Of a DNA stretch of 13,672 bases, positions 6,416 through 12,834 are shown in pieces. Numbering within the stretch: position 1 is the stretch's first letter; every line of letters begins with the position of its first letter. The notes below the pieces were generated by a model. It was given only the letters and a program-made list of their open reading frames with translations. It did not search any database and was not told where the DNA came from. The position numbers and the translations under genes were made by a program. Origin of the DNA: Gammaproteobacteria bacterium (GTDB lineage Bacteria > Pseudomonadota > Gammaproteobacteria > SZUA-229); NCBI GenBank assembly GCA_015484935.1, contig WFUQ01000189.1:1-13672 (forward strand), given 5' to 3'.

Positions 6416-7737
6416 AGGTCGTAGGCTCGGCGTAATAGTGACACGGGGTGTTCAGGGTGTGAACCATCATCAAGCCCGGCTTCGATGTGGTGTCCAGCCA
6501 TGGCGCAATCGCTGGTGTAGACATCCGCACCGCTCTGTCTGACACGATTGACGACAGGCTTGCATATCTTCATGGCGGTATCATGGTGTTCAGATTTGAA
6601 GGTATAGGTACCATCGTGACCGGAGCAGCGTTCGATGGGCAACACCTCGGTGTCGGGGATGAGGTTGAGCGCATCCCGGGTTTTCATGCCTATCTTCTGT
6701 ACCCGTTGGTGACAGGCGACATGATAGGAGATCTTGCCCAGTGCATTCTTAAAATCAGTATTCATCAAGCCGTCTTTGTGACGCAGCATCAGATACTCGA
6801 ACGGATCGAACATGGCACGTTGCACTTTGATGACATCAGCCTCATCGGGGAACATCAGTGGCAGTTCCTGCTTGAACATCAGCGTACACGAAGGTACGGG
6901 TGTGATGATGTCCCAGCCGTCATCGACCAGTGCGGCCATCTTTTTGATATTGGCATCTTTGAGTCGGGTCACGGTCTCCAGGTCACCCAGTTCGAGTTTG
7001 GGCATGCCGCAACACTGCGTGTCTTCTATCAGCATGACCGGAATCTGGTTATGCTCGAACACCTTGATCAGGTCTTCGCCCAGTTGTGGCTCGTTGTAGT
7101 TGCCGTAACAGGTAGCAAACAATGCGACCTTGCCGGTGGTGGTGGCTGTGGTTTTTATCTCGGTAGCCAGCGGTCGATGATCACCTTCGCGTTTCTGCAG
7201 CGTATCGCTGTGGTATTTCGGCAGGATGGGATCGGGGTGGATACCCATGGTTGCGTCCAGTAATTTACGCGTGGCTTTCATGCCGTTCACCGCGTTGACG
7301 GTCTGGGCGATGACCGGGATGCTGGCGAACTTGCCGATAGTATCGGTCGATGTCATCAGCTTGTCGCGGGTTTTCACATCGCCTTTTTTAAACTTGATGG
7401 CTTTGGCGCGTAACATCAGATGTGGAAAATCGATATTCCATTCATGCGGTGGTACATAAGGGCATTTGGTGAGATAACACAGGTCACACAGGAAGCAGTC
7501 ATCGACCACTTTCCAGTAGTCGGCCTTATCGACACCATCGACTTCCATGGTAGATGATTCATCGACCAGATCGAACAGCGTCGGAAAAGAGCCGCACAGG
7601 CTGACACAACGACGACAGCCATGACAGATGTCATAGACACGTTCGAGCTCGGTGAACAGTGCGTCCTCATCCCAGAATTCAGCGGTTTCGTGACCGAGCG
7701 GGTGCCTCGTGGGTGCTTCTAAGCTGCCTTCACGCAT
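6412..7737 (-). CDS. Heterodisulfide reductase-related iron-sulfur protein (GlpC/HdrD-like)
   Basis: This is 441 residues. Two [4Fe-4S] motifs lie near the start: CHGCRRCVSLC (Cys38, 41, 44, 48) and CFLCDLCYLTKC (Cys81, 84, 87, 92). The second is followed by PYVPPHEWNIDFPHLMLRAK, a hallmark of this subfamily. The C-terminal part carries CCG-domain elements: DTQCCGMPKLE near the middle and the variant VACHQRV plus ERCSGHDGTYTF, where the second Cys of CCG is replaced by Ser. These bind a further iron-sulfur centre or the substrate disulfide in relatives. There is no flavin domain or transmembrane segment. It is presumably a cytosolic electron carrier tied to rubrerythrin; the donor is unknown. 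An AGGAAA ribosome site precedes the ATG. It follows rubrerythrin by 77 bp containing a strong hairpin and overlaps DUF3501 by ATGA. Confidence 0.94.
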   Translation of the reverse strand: MREGSLEAPTRHPLGHETAEFWDEDALFTELERVYDICHGCRRCVSLCGSFPTLFDLVDESSTMEVDGVDKADYWKVVDDCFLCDLCYLTKCPYVPPHEWNIDFPHLMLRAKAIKFKKGDVKTRDKLMTSTDTIGKFASIPVIAQTVNAVNGMKATRKLLDATMGIHPDPILPKYHSDTLQKREGDHRPLATEIKTTATTTGKVALFATCYGNYNEPQLGEDLIKVFEHNQIPVMLIEDTQCCGMPKLELGDLETVTRLKDANIKKMAALVDDGWDIITPVPSCTLMFKQELPLMFPDEADVIKVQRAMFDPFEYLMLRHKDGLMNTDFKNALGKISYHVACHQRVQKIGMKTRDALNLIPDTEVLPIERCSGHDGTYTFKSEHHDTAMKICKPVVNRVRQSGADVYTSDCAMAGHHIEAGLDDGSHPEHPVSLLRRAYDL

Positions 7738-7761
7738 AGTGTATTTCCTGTGATTGATAAT

Positions 7762-7793
7762 GGAGCTGGTCTGCAGAAGTCGAGACCAGCTCC
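7762..7793 (-). other. Perfect 11-bp intercistronic hairpin after rubrerythrin
   Basis: GGAGCTGGTCT at 7762-7772 and AGACCAGCTCC at 7783-7793 are exact inverted repeats around a 10-nt loop. The hairpin lies 21 bp after the rubrerythrin stop and 24 bp before the iron-sulfur gene. It lacks a T-run on the minus strand, so it is not a standard intrinsic terminator. It more likely blocks 3' exonucleases or causes partial termination, raising rubrerythrin over the two downstream proteins. Confidence 0.8.
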
Positions 7794-7814
7794 GTACTCG
7801 ATGATGAGTGTGGC

Positions 7815-8234
7815 TTAGCCTTCCATATTATCCAGAGCTTTCTGGAAACGGTTAGCGTGTGAGCGTTCGGCTTTAGCGAGTGTTTCGAACCAGTCAGCGA
7901 TCTCATCGAAGCCTTCTTCGCGAGCGGTCTTTGCCATGCCAGGGTACATATCGGTGTACTCATGCGTTTCGCCAGCGATAGCCGCTTTCAGATTGTCGCC
8001 GGTAGGACCGATAGGCAGGCCGGTAGCCGGGTCGCCACTCTCTTCGAGGTATTCGAGGTGGCCGTGAGCATGGCCGGTTTCGCCTTCTGCAGTAGAACGG
8101 AAAACAGTCGAAACATCGTTGTAACCTTCGACATCAGCTTTTGCTGCGAAATACAGGTAACGACGGTTGGCTTGTGATTCGCCTGCGAAAGCGTCTTTCA
8201 GATTTTGCTCTGTGCTTGTGCCTTTTAGGCTCAT
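7815..8234 (-). CDS. rbr: Rubrerythrin (short form without rubredoxin domain)
   Basis: This is a 139-residue four-helix-bundle di-iron protein that reduces hydrogen peroxide in the cytosol. All expected metal-ligand positions are present: Glu19 ([12 protein letters not shown]), Glu52 and His55 (EGETGH), Glu89 and Glu92 ([11 protein letters not shown]), and Glu123 and His126 ([10 protein letters not shown]). The usual C-terminal rubredoxin domain with two CxxC motifs is missing. Electrons must come from another carrier, and the downstream iron-sulfur protein is a natural candidate. The message starts at a strong promoter, and a perfect AAGGAG lies 6 nt before the ATG, suggesting high expression. 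It is the first gene of the operon with the iron-sulfur protein and DUF3501. Confidence 0.97.
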   Translation of the reverse strand: MSLKGTSTEQNLKDAFAGESQANRRYLYFAAKADVEGYNDVSTVFRSTAEGETGHAHGHLEYLEESGDPATGLPIGPTGDNLKAAIAGETHEYTDMYPGMAKTAREEGFDEIADWFETLAKAERSHANRFQKALDNMEG

Positions 8235-8293
8235 TGTAGTCTCCTTAAATTCACGATTGGATATTGGGTGCTGAAGTGTACAACAAAACTTGA

Positions 8294-8330
8294 TTAGACG
8301 GAGTCTAAGTTATGAAAAAAAGCATGTCAA
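8294..8330 (-). promoter_or_regulatory. Rubrerythrin promoter with overlapping palindromic operator
   Basis: On the minus strand there is a consensus -35 TTGACA (8330-8325), a 17-bp spacer with a T7 tract, and a -10 TAGACT (8307-8302, 4 of 6). Overlapping the -10 is a perfect 6-3-6 palindrome, TTAGACTCCGTCTAA, at 8308-8294. A repressor bound there would block polymerase directly. The TTAGA/TCTAA half-sites recall those reported for Fur-family Irr-type boxes; this is a resemblance, not a match I could test. The predicted start lies near 8295, giving a leader of about 60 nt. Confidence 0.75.
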
Positions 8331-8355
8331 TCTACCGTTCGTCGGTTGGTGTTTA

Positions 8356-8371
8356 ATCGGGTTATCCCGAT
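8356..8371. repeat. Short stem-loop in the rubrerythrin/flavoprotein divergent region
   Basis: ATCGGG at 8356-8361 and CCCGAT at 8366-8371 form a 6-bp stem with a TTAT loop and no adjacent T-run. It sits upstream of both divergent promoters. It could be a second protein-binding site or chance; nothing else supports a role. Confidence 0.35.
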
Positions 8372-8437
8372 CTTGGTAGCAGTGTCGCTAACACAAAGGG
8401 CTGGCAGTTTAAGTATGTTGGAATACGCCGGTGTGAG

Positions 8438-8443
8438 TATAAT
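8438..8443 (+). promoter_or_regulatory. Candidate -10 box for the flavoprotein gene
   Basis: A perfect TATAAT lies at 8438-8443, with a TG two bases upstream resembling an extended -10. No good -35 was found at normal spacing. It would give a leader of about 75 nt before the ATG at 8526. The rest of the 291-bp interval holds the rubrerythrin promoter and a short stem-loop. Confidence 0.4.
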
Positions 8444-8525
8444 GCCAAGTCCTGTGAGGTGATTAACCCTGACAGGTATAGGAATTTTACAATTTTCATA
8501 GTCAGGTCGTCTGGAGAAAATAACC

Positions 8526-9929
8526 ATGCGTGAAGTAGATGTAGCCATCATCGGGGCCGGTAGTGCGGGTCTGTTTGCATTATCACAGGTAAGAAAACAC
8601 ACAGACAATTTTGTGCTGATAGATGGTGGTGAGCTGGGTACGACCTGCGCGCGTGTCGGTTGTATGCCATCCAAGGTCTTGATCCAGGTGGCGGAAGATT
8701 TTCATCGCCGCAAGATATTCGAACGTGAAGGTATCGACGGGGCAGATGAACTGGAGGTAGATGCCGAGGCTGCGATGGAGCATGTGCAGGATCTGCGTGA
8801 TGTATTCGTCGATAAAACACTGGGTGTGACCGATGAGCTGGGTCCCGATCATCTGCTGGAAGACTATGCCAGCTTCATCGACGACAACACGCTACAGGAG
8901 GGTGAGCAACAGATACGCGCCAGTGTCATCATCATCGCGACCGGCTCCACTCCAGTCATCCCGTCGAGCTTGGATGAATACAAAGAGCACATCATCACCA
9001 GTGATGACGTATTCGAGCTTGAGGACCTGCCGGAATCCATCGCAGTGATAGGGCTGGGAGTCATCGGACTGGAGATCGGTCAGGCATTGCATCGACTGGG
9101 AGTGAACGTCACCGGTTTCGATCAGCTGGATAGTATCGCCGGTCTGCGTGATGAGGTGGTGAACACACAGGCGAAAACCATCATCGGCAAGGAGTTCCCG
9201 CTGGTGCTGGGAACGGCGGCCGACATCCAGGCAGACGGTGAGGGCCTCATCGTCAGTGCAGGTGAAACAGAAGCCAGAGTCGATAAAGTGTTCGCCAGTC
9301 TTGGCAGACGGCCGAATTTGTCCAGCCTGAACCTGGAAAATACCAGTATCGAACTGGATGACAGAGGCATACCGGTCTATGACCGTCACACCATGCGGAT
9401 CGGCACGAGCGCTATCTTCATCGCCGGTGATGTCAATGCCGACCGCCCCATCCTGCACGAGGCTGGTCATGAAGGCCGGGTGGCAGGCTACAATGCCAGC
9501 AGATTATTGCAGTCTGAATCCTGCAAGCAGTTCAGATTAAAAACCCCGTTGTCGATCACTTTCTGCGACCCCAACATCGCCATGACAGGACAACAGCTCG
9601 ATGAGCTGGACGCAGAACAGACCGCCATCTCGGAGGTGCCATTCGGACCGGTCAGCCGGGCTTTGATGATAGGCAAAAACCGTGGCGTACTGCGGTTGTA
9701 TGTGAACAAGAGCGATGGTCTGTTACTGGGAGCCTGCATGGTCTGTGTCAAAGGTGAAAATCTGGCGCACCTGATCGCGTGGTCTATCCAGCAGGGCATG
9801 ACTGTATTCGATATGTTGAAGATGCCGTACTACCACCCGGTGATAGAAGAGGCATTGCAGGCCGGGTTATATGGTGTGTTGTCTCAGCTGGAGGTAAAAC
9901 AGGAGCTGGTGGAACTGGACGAACAGTAG
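8526..9929 (+). CDS. Dihydrolipoamide dehydrogenase-like pyridine nucleotide-disulfide oxidoreductase
   Basis: This is 467 residues, typical for the family. The FAD-binding GAGSAG lies at 10-15. The redox disulfide CARVGC has Cys41 and Cys46, followed by MPSK; usual enzymes have CLNVGCIPSK. The ATGSTP segment comes next, then a second Rossmann motif GLGVIGLEIG for NAD(P)H, and the second FAD motif IFIAGDVN. The C-terminal dimer domain ends with HPVIEE, which keeps the catalytic His and the Glu five residues on. It should move electrons between NAD(P)H and a dithiol/disulfide substrate in the cytosol. No E1 or E2 genes of 2-oxoacid complexes are nearby, so it is not in a standard dehydrogenase operon. 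It is divergent from rubrerythrin and may serve redox stress. GGAG lies 9 nt before the ATG. The exact substrate is unknown. Confidence 0.9.
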   Translation: MREVDVAIIGAGSAGLFALSQVRKHTDNFVLIDGGELGTTCARVGCMPSKVLIQVAEDFHRRKIFEREGIDGADELEVDAEAAMEHVQDLRDVFVDKTLGVTDELGPDHLLEDYASFIDDNTLQEGEQQIRASVIIIATGSTPVIPSSLDEYKEHIITSDDVFELEDLPESIAVIGLGVIGLEIGQALHRLGVNVTGFDQLDSIAGLRDEVVNTQAKTIIGKEFPLVLGTAADIQADGEGLIVSAGETEARVDKVFASLGRRPNLSSLNLENTSIELDDRGIPVYDRHTMRIGTSAIFIAGDVNADRPILHEAGHEGRVAGYNASRLLQSESCKQFRLKTPLSITFCDPNIAMTGQQLDELDAEQTAISEVPFGPVSRALMIGKNRGVLRLYVNKSDGLLLGACMVCVKGENLAHLIAWSIQQGMTVFDMLKMPYYHPVIEEALQAGLYGVLSQLEVKQELVELDEQ

Positions 9930-9948
9930 GGTTGTTTCCGACTGTGCC

Positions 9949-10647
9949 CTAGGCAGTTTTGCGACGACGGGTGAACAGACCCAGCACACTCAGACCGGAA
10001 GCGAGCAACAGTGCCGGAAGCGGCAGCGGTACAGCCATCGCAGAAGTCGTGTAGTTAGCACCCACCAGTGAAGGGATGCCGCGCTTGTCAGATAGATCCA
10101 TGCGGATCATATCGATCTCTTCGGTGGTGATACCGAACAGGGCGAAGTCGATGCTCATCTCGTATATCGGATAATCCAGCGCATTACCGGGGGCACAACT
10201 TATGCCATCGTTACTGTTGTCGATGCAGTTTTCGGTGTAGACCAGATTGCTGAAATCCATGGTGCCGAAATCGACGTTATCGATGGTGTTGAACAGTGTC
10301 AGCGATATCTGATGCGGATTCGCAGCTACGAAGAAGATGGAAAGATCACTACCGGCACCGTTCAACAGATTGACATTGTTCGTGCCATCACCAAACATCA
10401 AATCGACATAGGCAGGACTGGTATCGACATTATCGACCGGACTCAACACGTAGCTCGTACCGTAAAGGTCGGTCATGGCTTCGGTTGCAGAGGCAAGATT
10501 GGAGGTGAAGGTACCGGTGAATCCAGCCTGATTTGCAGTGGCTGCAAATTCGTAGGGTGAGCCAGTAGCCGTGTCGATCAGATCTATCGTCACTGCAAAA
10601 GAGACCGAAGAGCTGCAGAGCAGCACCAATGTTGCCAGTAGTTTCAT
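9949..10647 (-). CDS. Exported protein with VPLPA/PEP-CTERM-like sorting tail
   Basis: This is 232 residues. An N-terminal signal peptide (about 1-18, cleavage near SFA-V) is followed by a beta-rich, acidic, Asn/Thr-rich body that I do not recognise. The body has two cysteines (in TENCID and SCAPG) that may form a disulfide. The C-terminus is a tripartite sorting signal: VPLPLPALLLA, a hydrophobic segment (LLLASGLSVLGLF) and a basic end RRRK. Such tails are recognised by exosortase-type enzymes, which cut or anchor the protein during export to the surface or matrix. No exosortase is in this window. The gene starts 5 bp after the preceding exported protein, so the two are co-transcribed. Its stop is 19 bp from that of the convergent flavoprotein gene, with no terminator visible. 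Confidence 0.85.
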   Translation of the reverse strand: MKLLATLVLLCSSSVSFAVTIDLIDTATGSPYEFAATANQAGFTGTFTSNLASATEAMTDLYGTSYVLSPVDNVDTSPAYVDLMFGDGTNNVNLLNGAGSDLSIFFVAANPHQISLTLFNTIDNVDFGTMDFSNLVYTENCIDNSNDGISCAPGNALDYPIYEMSIDFALFGITTEEIDMIRMDLSDKRGIPSLVGANYTTSAMAVPLPLPALLLASGLSVLGLFTRRRKTA

Positions 10648-10652
10648 AATGT

Positions 10653-11084
10653 TTAGAGCGTGCCGCCGCCTGGAGCAGAGCCTGGTGGTGCAGTCGCAAC
10701 ACCGGGAGCTGATGGAGGTGGAGAGGTTGGGTTAGTGTTATTGACGACGACGGGCACTTCGCTTGCGAAGCTGCTGTTATCGTTAGGTCTGAACTGTAGA
10801 TTATTTGTCTTCACGTTCACGGGTGCTTGTGGAACGATGACCGGACCGCCAGCAGCAGGTTCGATGCCGAGCTCCCATAATCCCCAATCGTTGACAGAAT
10901 CGACGAAATCATCCTGGGCAACAACATTGCCACTGGCCAGTACGGTCAGAGACGCAATACCTGCCAGCAGATGAGAGCGAACGATAGAGCGCGAGATTGT
11001 GAAGCGTGTTTTAAGCATTTTATTCAGCTGTGTACCTTCGGGAATGTTCCCGTTGTTCATCATATTTTGATTTTGTATATTCAT
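10653..11084 (-). CDS. Exported proline-rich small protein of unknown function
   Basis: This is up to 143 residues. The first methionine (11084) has no good ribosome site. An in-frame ATG at 11018 (Met23, in LNKMLKTRF) begins a classic signal peptide: basic residues, a hydrophobic run near LLAGIASLTVLASG, and likely cleavage at VVA-QD. The true start is therefore uncertain. The mature part has the aromatic segment DWGLWELGIEP, a VIVPQAPVNV stretch and a low-complexity tail of Pro, Ser, Gly and Ala (about 118-143), typical of exported linker or wall-spanning regions. I do not recognise a family. It precedes the VPLPA-CTERM gene by 5 bp and probably works with it. Confidence 0.65.
   Translation of the reverse strand: MNIQNQNMMNNGNIPEGTQLNKMLKTRFTISRSIVRSHLLAGIASLTVLASGNVVAQDDFVDSVNDWGLWELGIEPAAGGPVIVPQAPVNVKTNNLQFRPNDNSSFASEVPVVVNNTNPTSPPPSAPGVATAPPGSAPGGGTL
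11039..11052 (-). repeat. Short palindrome near the start of the proline-rich protein gene
   Basis: CGGGAA/TTCCCG is a perfect 6-bp inverted repeat with a 2-nt spacer. It lies within the first codons if translation starts at 11084, or about 21 nt before the ATG if it starts at 11018. In the second case it would sit in the leader just upstream of the ribosome site and could affect translation. Confidence 0.35.
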
Positions 11085-11119
11085 TTTTTATGCCAACCAT
11101 ATTAAAGCCTAATATTAAC

Positions 11120-11160
11120 AGTGAGTTAGGTGGCTCCAGAAAGCCTGAGCCTTGCTCACT
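11120..11160 (-). promoter_or_regulatory. Nested leader hairpin upstream of the exported-protein pair
   Basis: The outer arms AGTGAG (11120-11125) and CTCACT (11155-11160) enclose the inner arms GGCTC (11132-11136) and GAGCC (11147-11151). GGCT can also pair with AGCC at 11142-11145, so two exclusive folds are possible. It lies 36 nt before the first ATG of the proline-rich gene, within its likely leader. It matches no riboswitch class that I know. Confidence 0.4.
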
Positions 11161-11299
11161 CCCCAATGTGACACCGAAAATCGAACAATGTGTAAACAAT
11201 TCAAACAATTATATTATAACTAACTAATGCTGCCTGACTAAAGTTTAACCTGTATCACCAGCCTGACTGTATATTCATACATGGGTACGATCCGGGCAG

Positions 11300-11324
11300 C
11301 CTGATAATCTAGCGATTTATCAGG
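11300..11324. repeat. 8-bp inverted repeat
   Basis: CCTGATAA (11300-11307) and TTATCAGG (11317-11324) are exact inverted repeats with a 9-nt loop. There is no T-run on either side, so it is not a clear intrinsic terminator. It lies 187 bp after the barrel-gene stop on the minus strand. Confidence 0.45.
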
Positions 11325-11370
11325 TAGTTACAGGATACTGCCAAAAGGCTGTTGACGACAGTGATGGTGG

Positions 11371-11398
11371 TCACAATTCCGCCAAAGCGGTGTTGTGA
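11371..11398. repeat. REP-like stem-loop downstream of the barrel gene
   Basis: TCACAA-TT-CCGC, loop CAAA, GCGG-TG-TTGTGA forms a long imperfect hairpin with one mismatch and one wobble pair. GC-rich arms in an AT-rich intergenic region, without a T-run, recall repetitive extragenic palindromes. Only one copy was noticed in this window, so the class is unproven. Confidence 0.5.
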
Positions 11399-11510
11399 TG
11401 GGATGATTTCGGTTGTATTGAATCTCGACAGATGTCGGATTATTAAACTTTTATCGCTTTTATTGGCTGCAAGATAACCAAAGCGGGCTTTGTCGTGGTA
11501 ATTTTCTGGT

Positions 11511-12788
11511 TTACTGGAAGTATCTTGCCCAGTTGAGAGTGACGATCTGGCGAGAATAATCAAACAGATTGGCGTTCGAATCGCTGTCGATAGAGGAGAA
11601 CTCGATGTTCATGGTCCAGCCTTTGAGCATGCCGCTGAGATGGTCATAGTTGTAACCGATAGCAAAATTGTTCTCACTGTCGTTACGGACCAGATTCAGG
11701 GCAGTGTCGAATCCCTGATAGTCATACTGTTTGTTACTGTATTTGACATAGACGCTGGATGAATCGCTCAGGGTGATAAAACCGCCAGCGTAGAGCTCGG
11801 TCAGGTCATAAGCCACGACGGCATCATCGGCATTGTTGGCTGTGATCCGGAAACCGGTTTCGAGGCCGGTAGCATTCTTCTGCAGATAGGTCGTGAAACC
11901 TGCACCGAACATAGTCTGGCTACCCTCATAGGCGGCATTGGCAGGATCATCGTAGCCCAGAGTGGTGAACGAGGTCTCTACGAATACACTGCGAAATTTA
12001 CCCAGATCGAAAGCGATAGTCGGATTGATTGAGGTGAAAGTCGCCAGCAGGCTGGAGCCGAGCACGATGTAGTCCACCCGCATATTGATGCTGCCATGCC
12101 ACCTGCCGGGCGAGATGAAGGCCGGGCCGGAACTGAGACTGAGCGTATGCAGATTGAAATTATCCGTCTTGTCGTAAAAATTGCTCGACAGCGTCGCCTG
12201 TGACTGCCACTCGAAGGATGCGATGGTGCCGGCGATGTTCAGTTTGTCGCGCTTGATGTAACGATGCGAAACATTTGCAGCGAGGTCGGTACCGATAGAC
12301 GACAGCTCAGTGCCAGCGGCGATGTTCAGACCTGTGCTGACGGCCTGACTGGCGTTCAGATTGGAATTATTGAGTAACCCGGCCTTGAGATAATAAGAGA
12401 ACTGGTGGGTCGCTTCGGGTCGGTTCAGGTCGCTGTTGATCTGCCCCATATACGCCAATATAGAGAGTCGCACGTTCTCCGGTGTGTCCGGATTGTCGAG
12501 TACCAGTTTGAATTCGCGCATGGCATTCTGGTACAGATTGGCCTGATGGTAAGCCACTGCCAGTTCCAGTCGGGCACGATTGAGCTGGGGTTGCTGTTGC
12601 AGCAGCGATTCGAATAACTGGATGGCAGTGAACGTATCACCGGTATCCCGTTTCTCCATCGCCTGGTCAAACATCTTCTGGGCGATGTCAGTATCAGCAG
12701 CAGAAACACCCGTCATAGCCGTAAGATTGAACGCGGAAACAATCAGTGCAAATTGTGTAACGGCTTTAAATTTTTCCAGTAATTTCAT
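11511..12788 (-). CDS. TPR plus beta-barrel outer-membrane protein (Slam/DUF560-like layout)
   Basis: Starting at the ATG at 12788 (425 residues), the protein opens with a good signal peptide, MKLLEKFKAVTQFALIVSAF onward, with likely cleavage near SAA-D at about 31. The open frame extends 34 codons upstream, but that would bury the signal. Residues about 33-120 form TPR-like helix pairs (QKMFDQAMEKRDTGDTFTAI, RARLELAVAYHQANLYQNAM). From about 125 the sequence becomes alternating beta strands rich in Ser, Asn and aromatics, ending LNWARYFQ, typical of an outer-membrane barrel. Surface lipoprotein assembly modifiers have this order: periplasmic TPRs, then a barrel that moves proteins to the surface. 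The similarity is in layout and in the RARLELA motif; the cargo is unknown. It is divergent from the LapG-like gene, with 46 bp shared. Confidence 0.8.
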   Translation of the reverse strand: MKLLEKFKAVTQFALIVSAFNLTAMTGVSAADTDIAQKMFDQAMEKRDTGDTFTAIQLFESLLQQQPQLNRARLELAVAYHQANLYQNAMREFKLVLDNPDTPENVRLSILAYMGQINSDLNRPEATHQFSYYLKAGLLNNSNLNASQAVSTGLNIAAGTELSSIGTDLAANVSHRYIKRDKLNIAGTIASFEWQSQATLSSNFYDKTDNFNLHTLSLSSGPAFISPGRWHGSINMRVDYIVLGSSLLATFTSINPTIAFDLGKFRSVFVETSFTTLGYDDPANAAYEGSQTMFGAGFTTYLQKNATGLETGFRITANNADDAVVAYDLTELYAGGFITLSDSSSVYVKYSNKQYDYQGFDTALNLVRNDSENNFAIGYNYDHLSGMLKGWTMNIEFSSIDSDSNANLFDYSRQIVTLNWARYFQ

Positions 12789-12834
12789 GGTTTTGTGCTG
12801 TACAGGTGTGCCAAGTTGCGTATTATACCTGTCA
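12789..12834. promoter_or_regulatory. Compact divergent promoter between the barrel gene and LapG-like gene
   Basis: These 46 bp must hold promoters for both genes. On the minus strand GGTATAAT gives a perfect -10 (12827-12822) with a leader of about 27 nt to the barrel ATG. On the plus strand the overlapping TATTAT (12821-12826), with TGTACA 16 bp upstream, would start transcription within about 2 nt of the LapG-like ATG. The overlapping -10 boxes suggest the two promoters compete. Confidence 0.5.

Larger units (their letters stand above)
11085..11510. other. Gene-free AT-rich intergenic stretch with several hairpins
   Basis: I found no credible gene in these 426 bp. It holds a nested structure at 11120-11160, an AT-rich TTATAATATAAT (minus strand, about 11217-11206) that is a candidate -10 region for the proline-rich gene, and two stem-loops at 11300-11324 and 11371-11398. 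Apparent short reading frames lack ribosome sites and overlap the barrel gene. The base composition is clearly more AT-rich than the neighbouring genes. Confidence 0.7.

Noticed and set aside
6487..7263. Long plus-strand open frame opposite the Fe-S protein gene
   Set aside because: It is antisense to a gene with clear cluster motifs, and its translation is His/Gln/Val-rich with no domain or ribosome site. It is a shadow frame.
10531..10549. Perfect 8-3-8 inverted repeat ATTTGCAG/CTGCAAAT
   Set aside because: It lies inside the coding region of the VPLPA-CTERM gene, encoding an Ala-Thr-Ala-Asn-Gln stretch. With no flanking regulatory signal it is probably chance.
11085..11300. Known riboswitch (for example c-di-GMP GEMM) in the leader of the exported pair
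   Set aside because: The conserved core sequences of the classes I know were not found on either strand.
11309..11563. Possible small minus-strand gene after the barrel gene
   Set aside because: It overlaps the 3' end of the barrel gene, has no ribosome site and encodes a low-quality sequence that crosses the two stem-loops.
12580..12834. Upstream extension of the LapG-like frame by 85 codons
   Set aside because: The extension is antisense to the barrel-gene N-terminus. A signal peptide begins exactly at 12835, so the shorter start is right.
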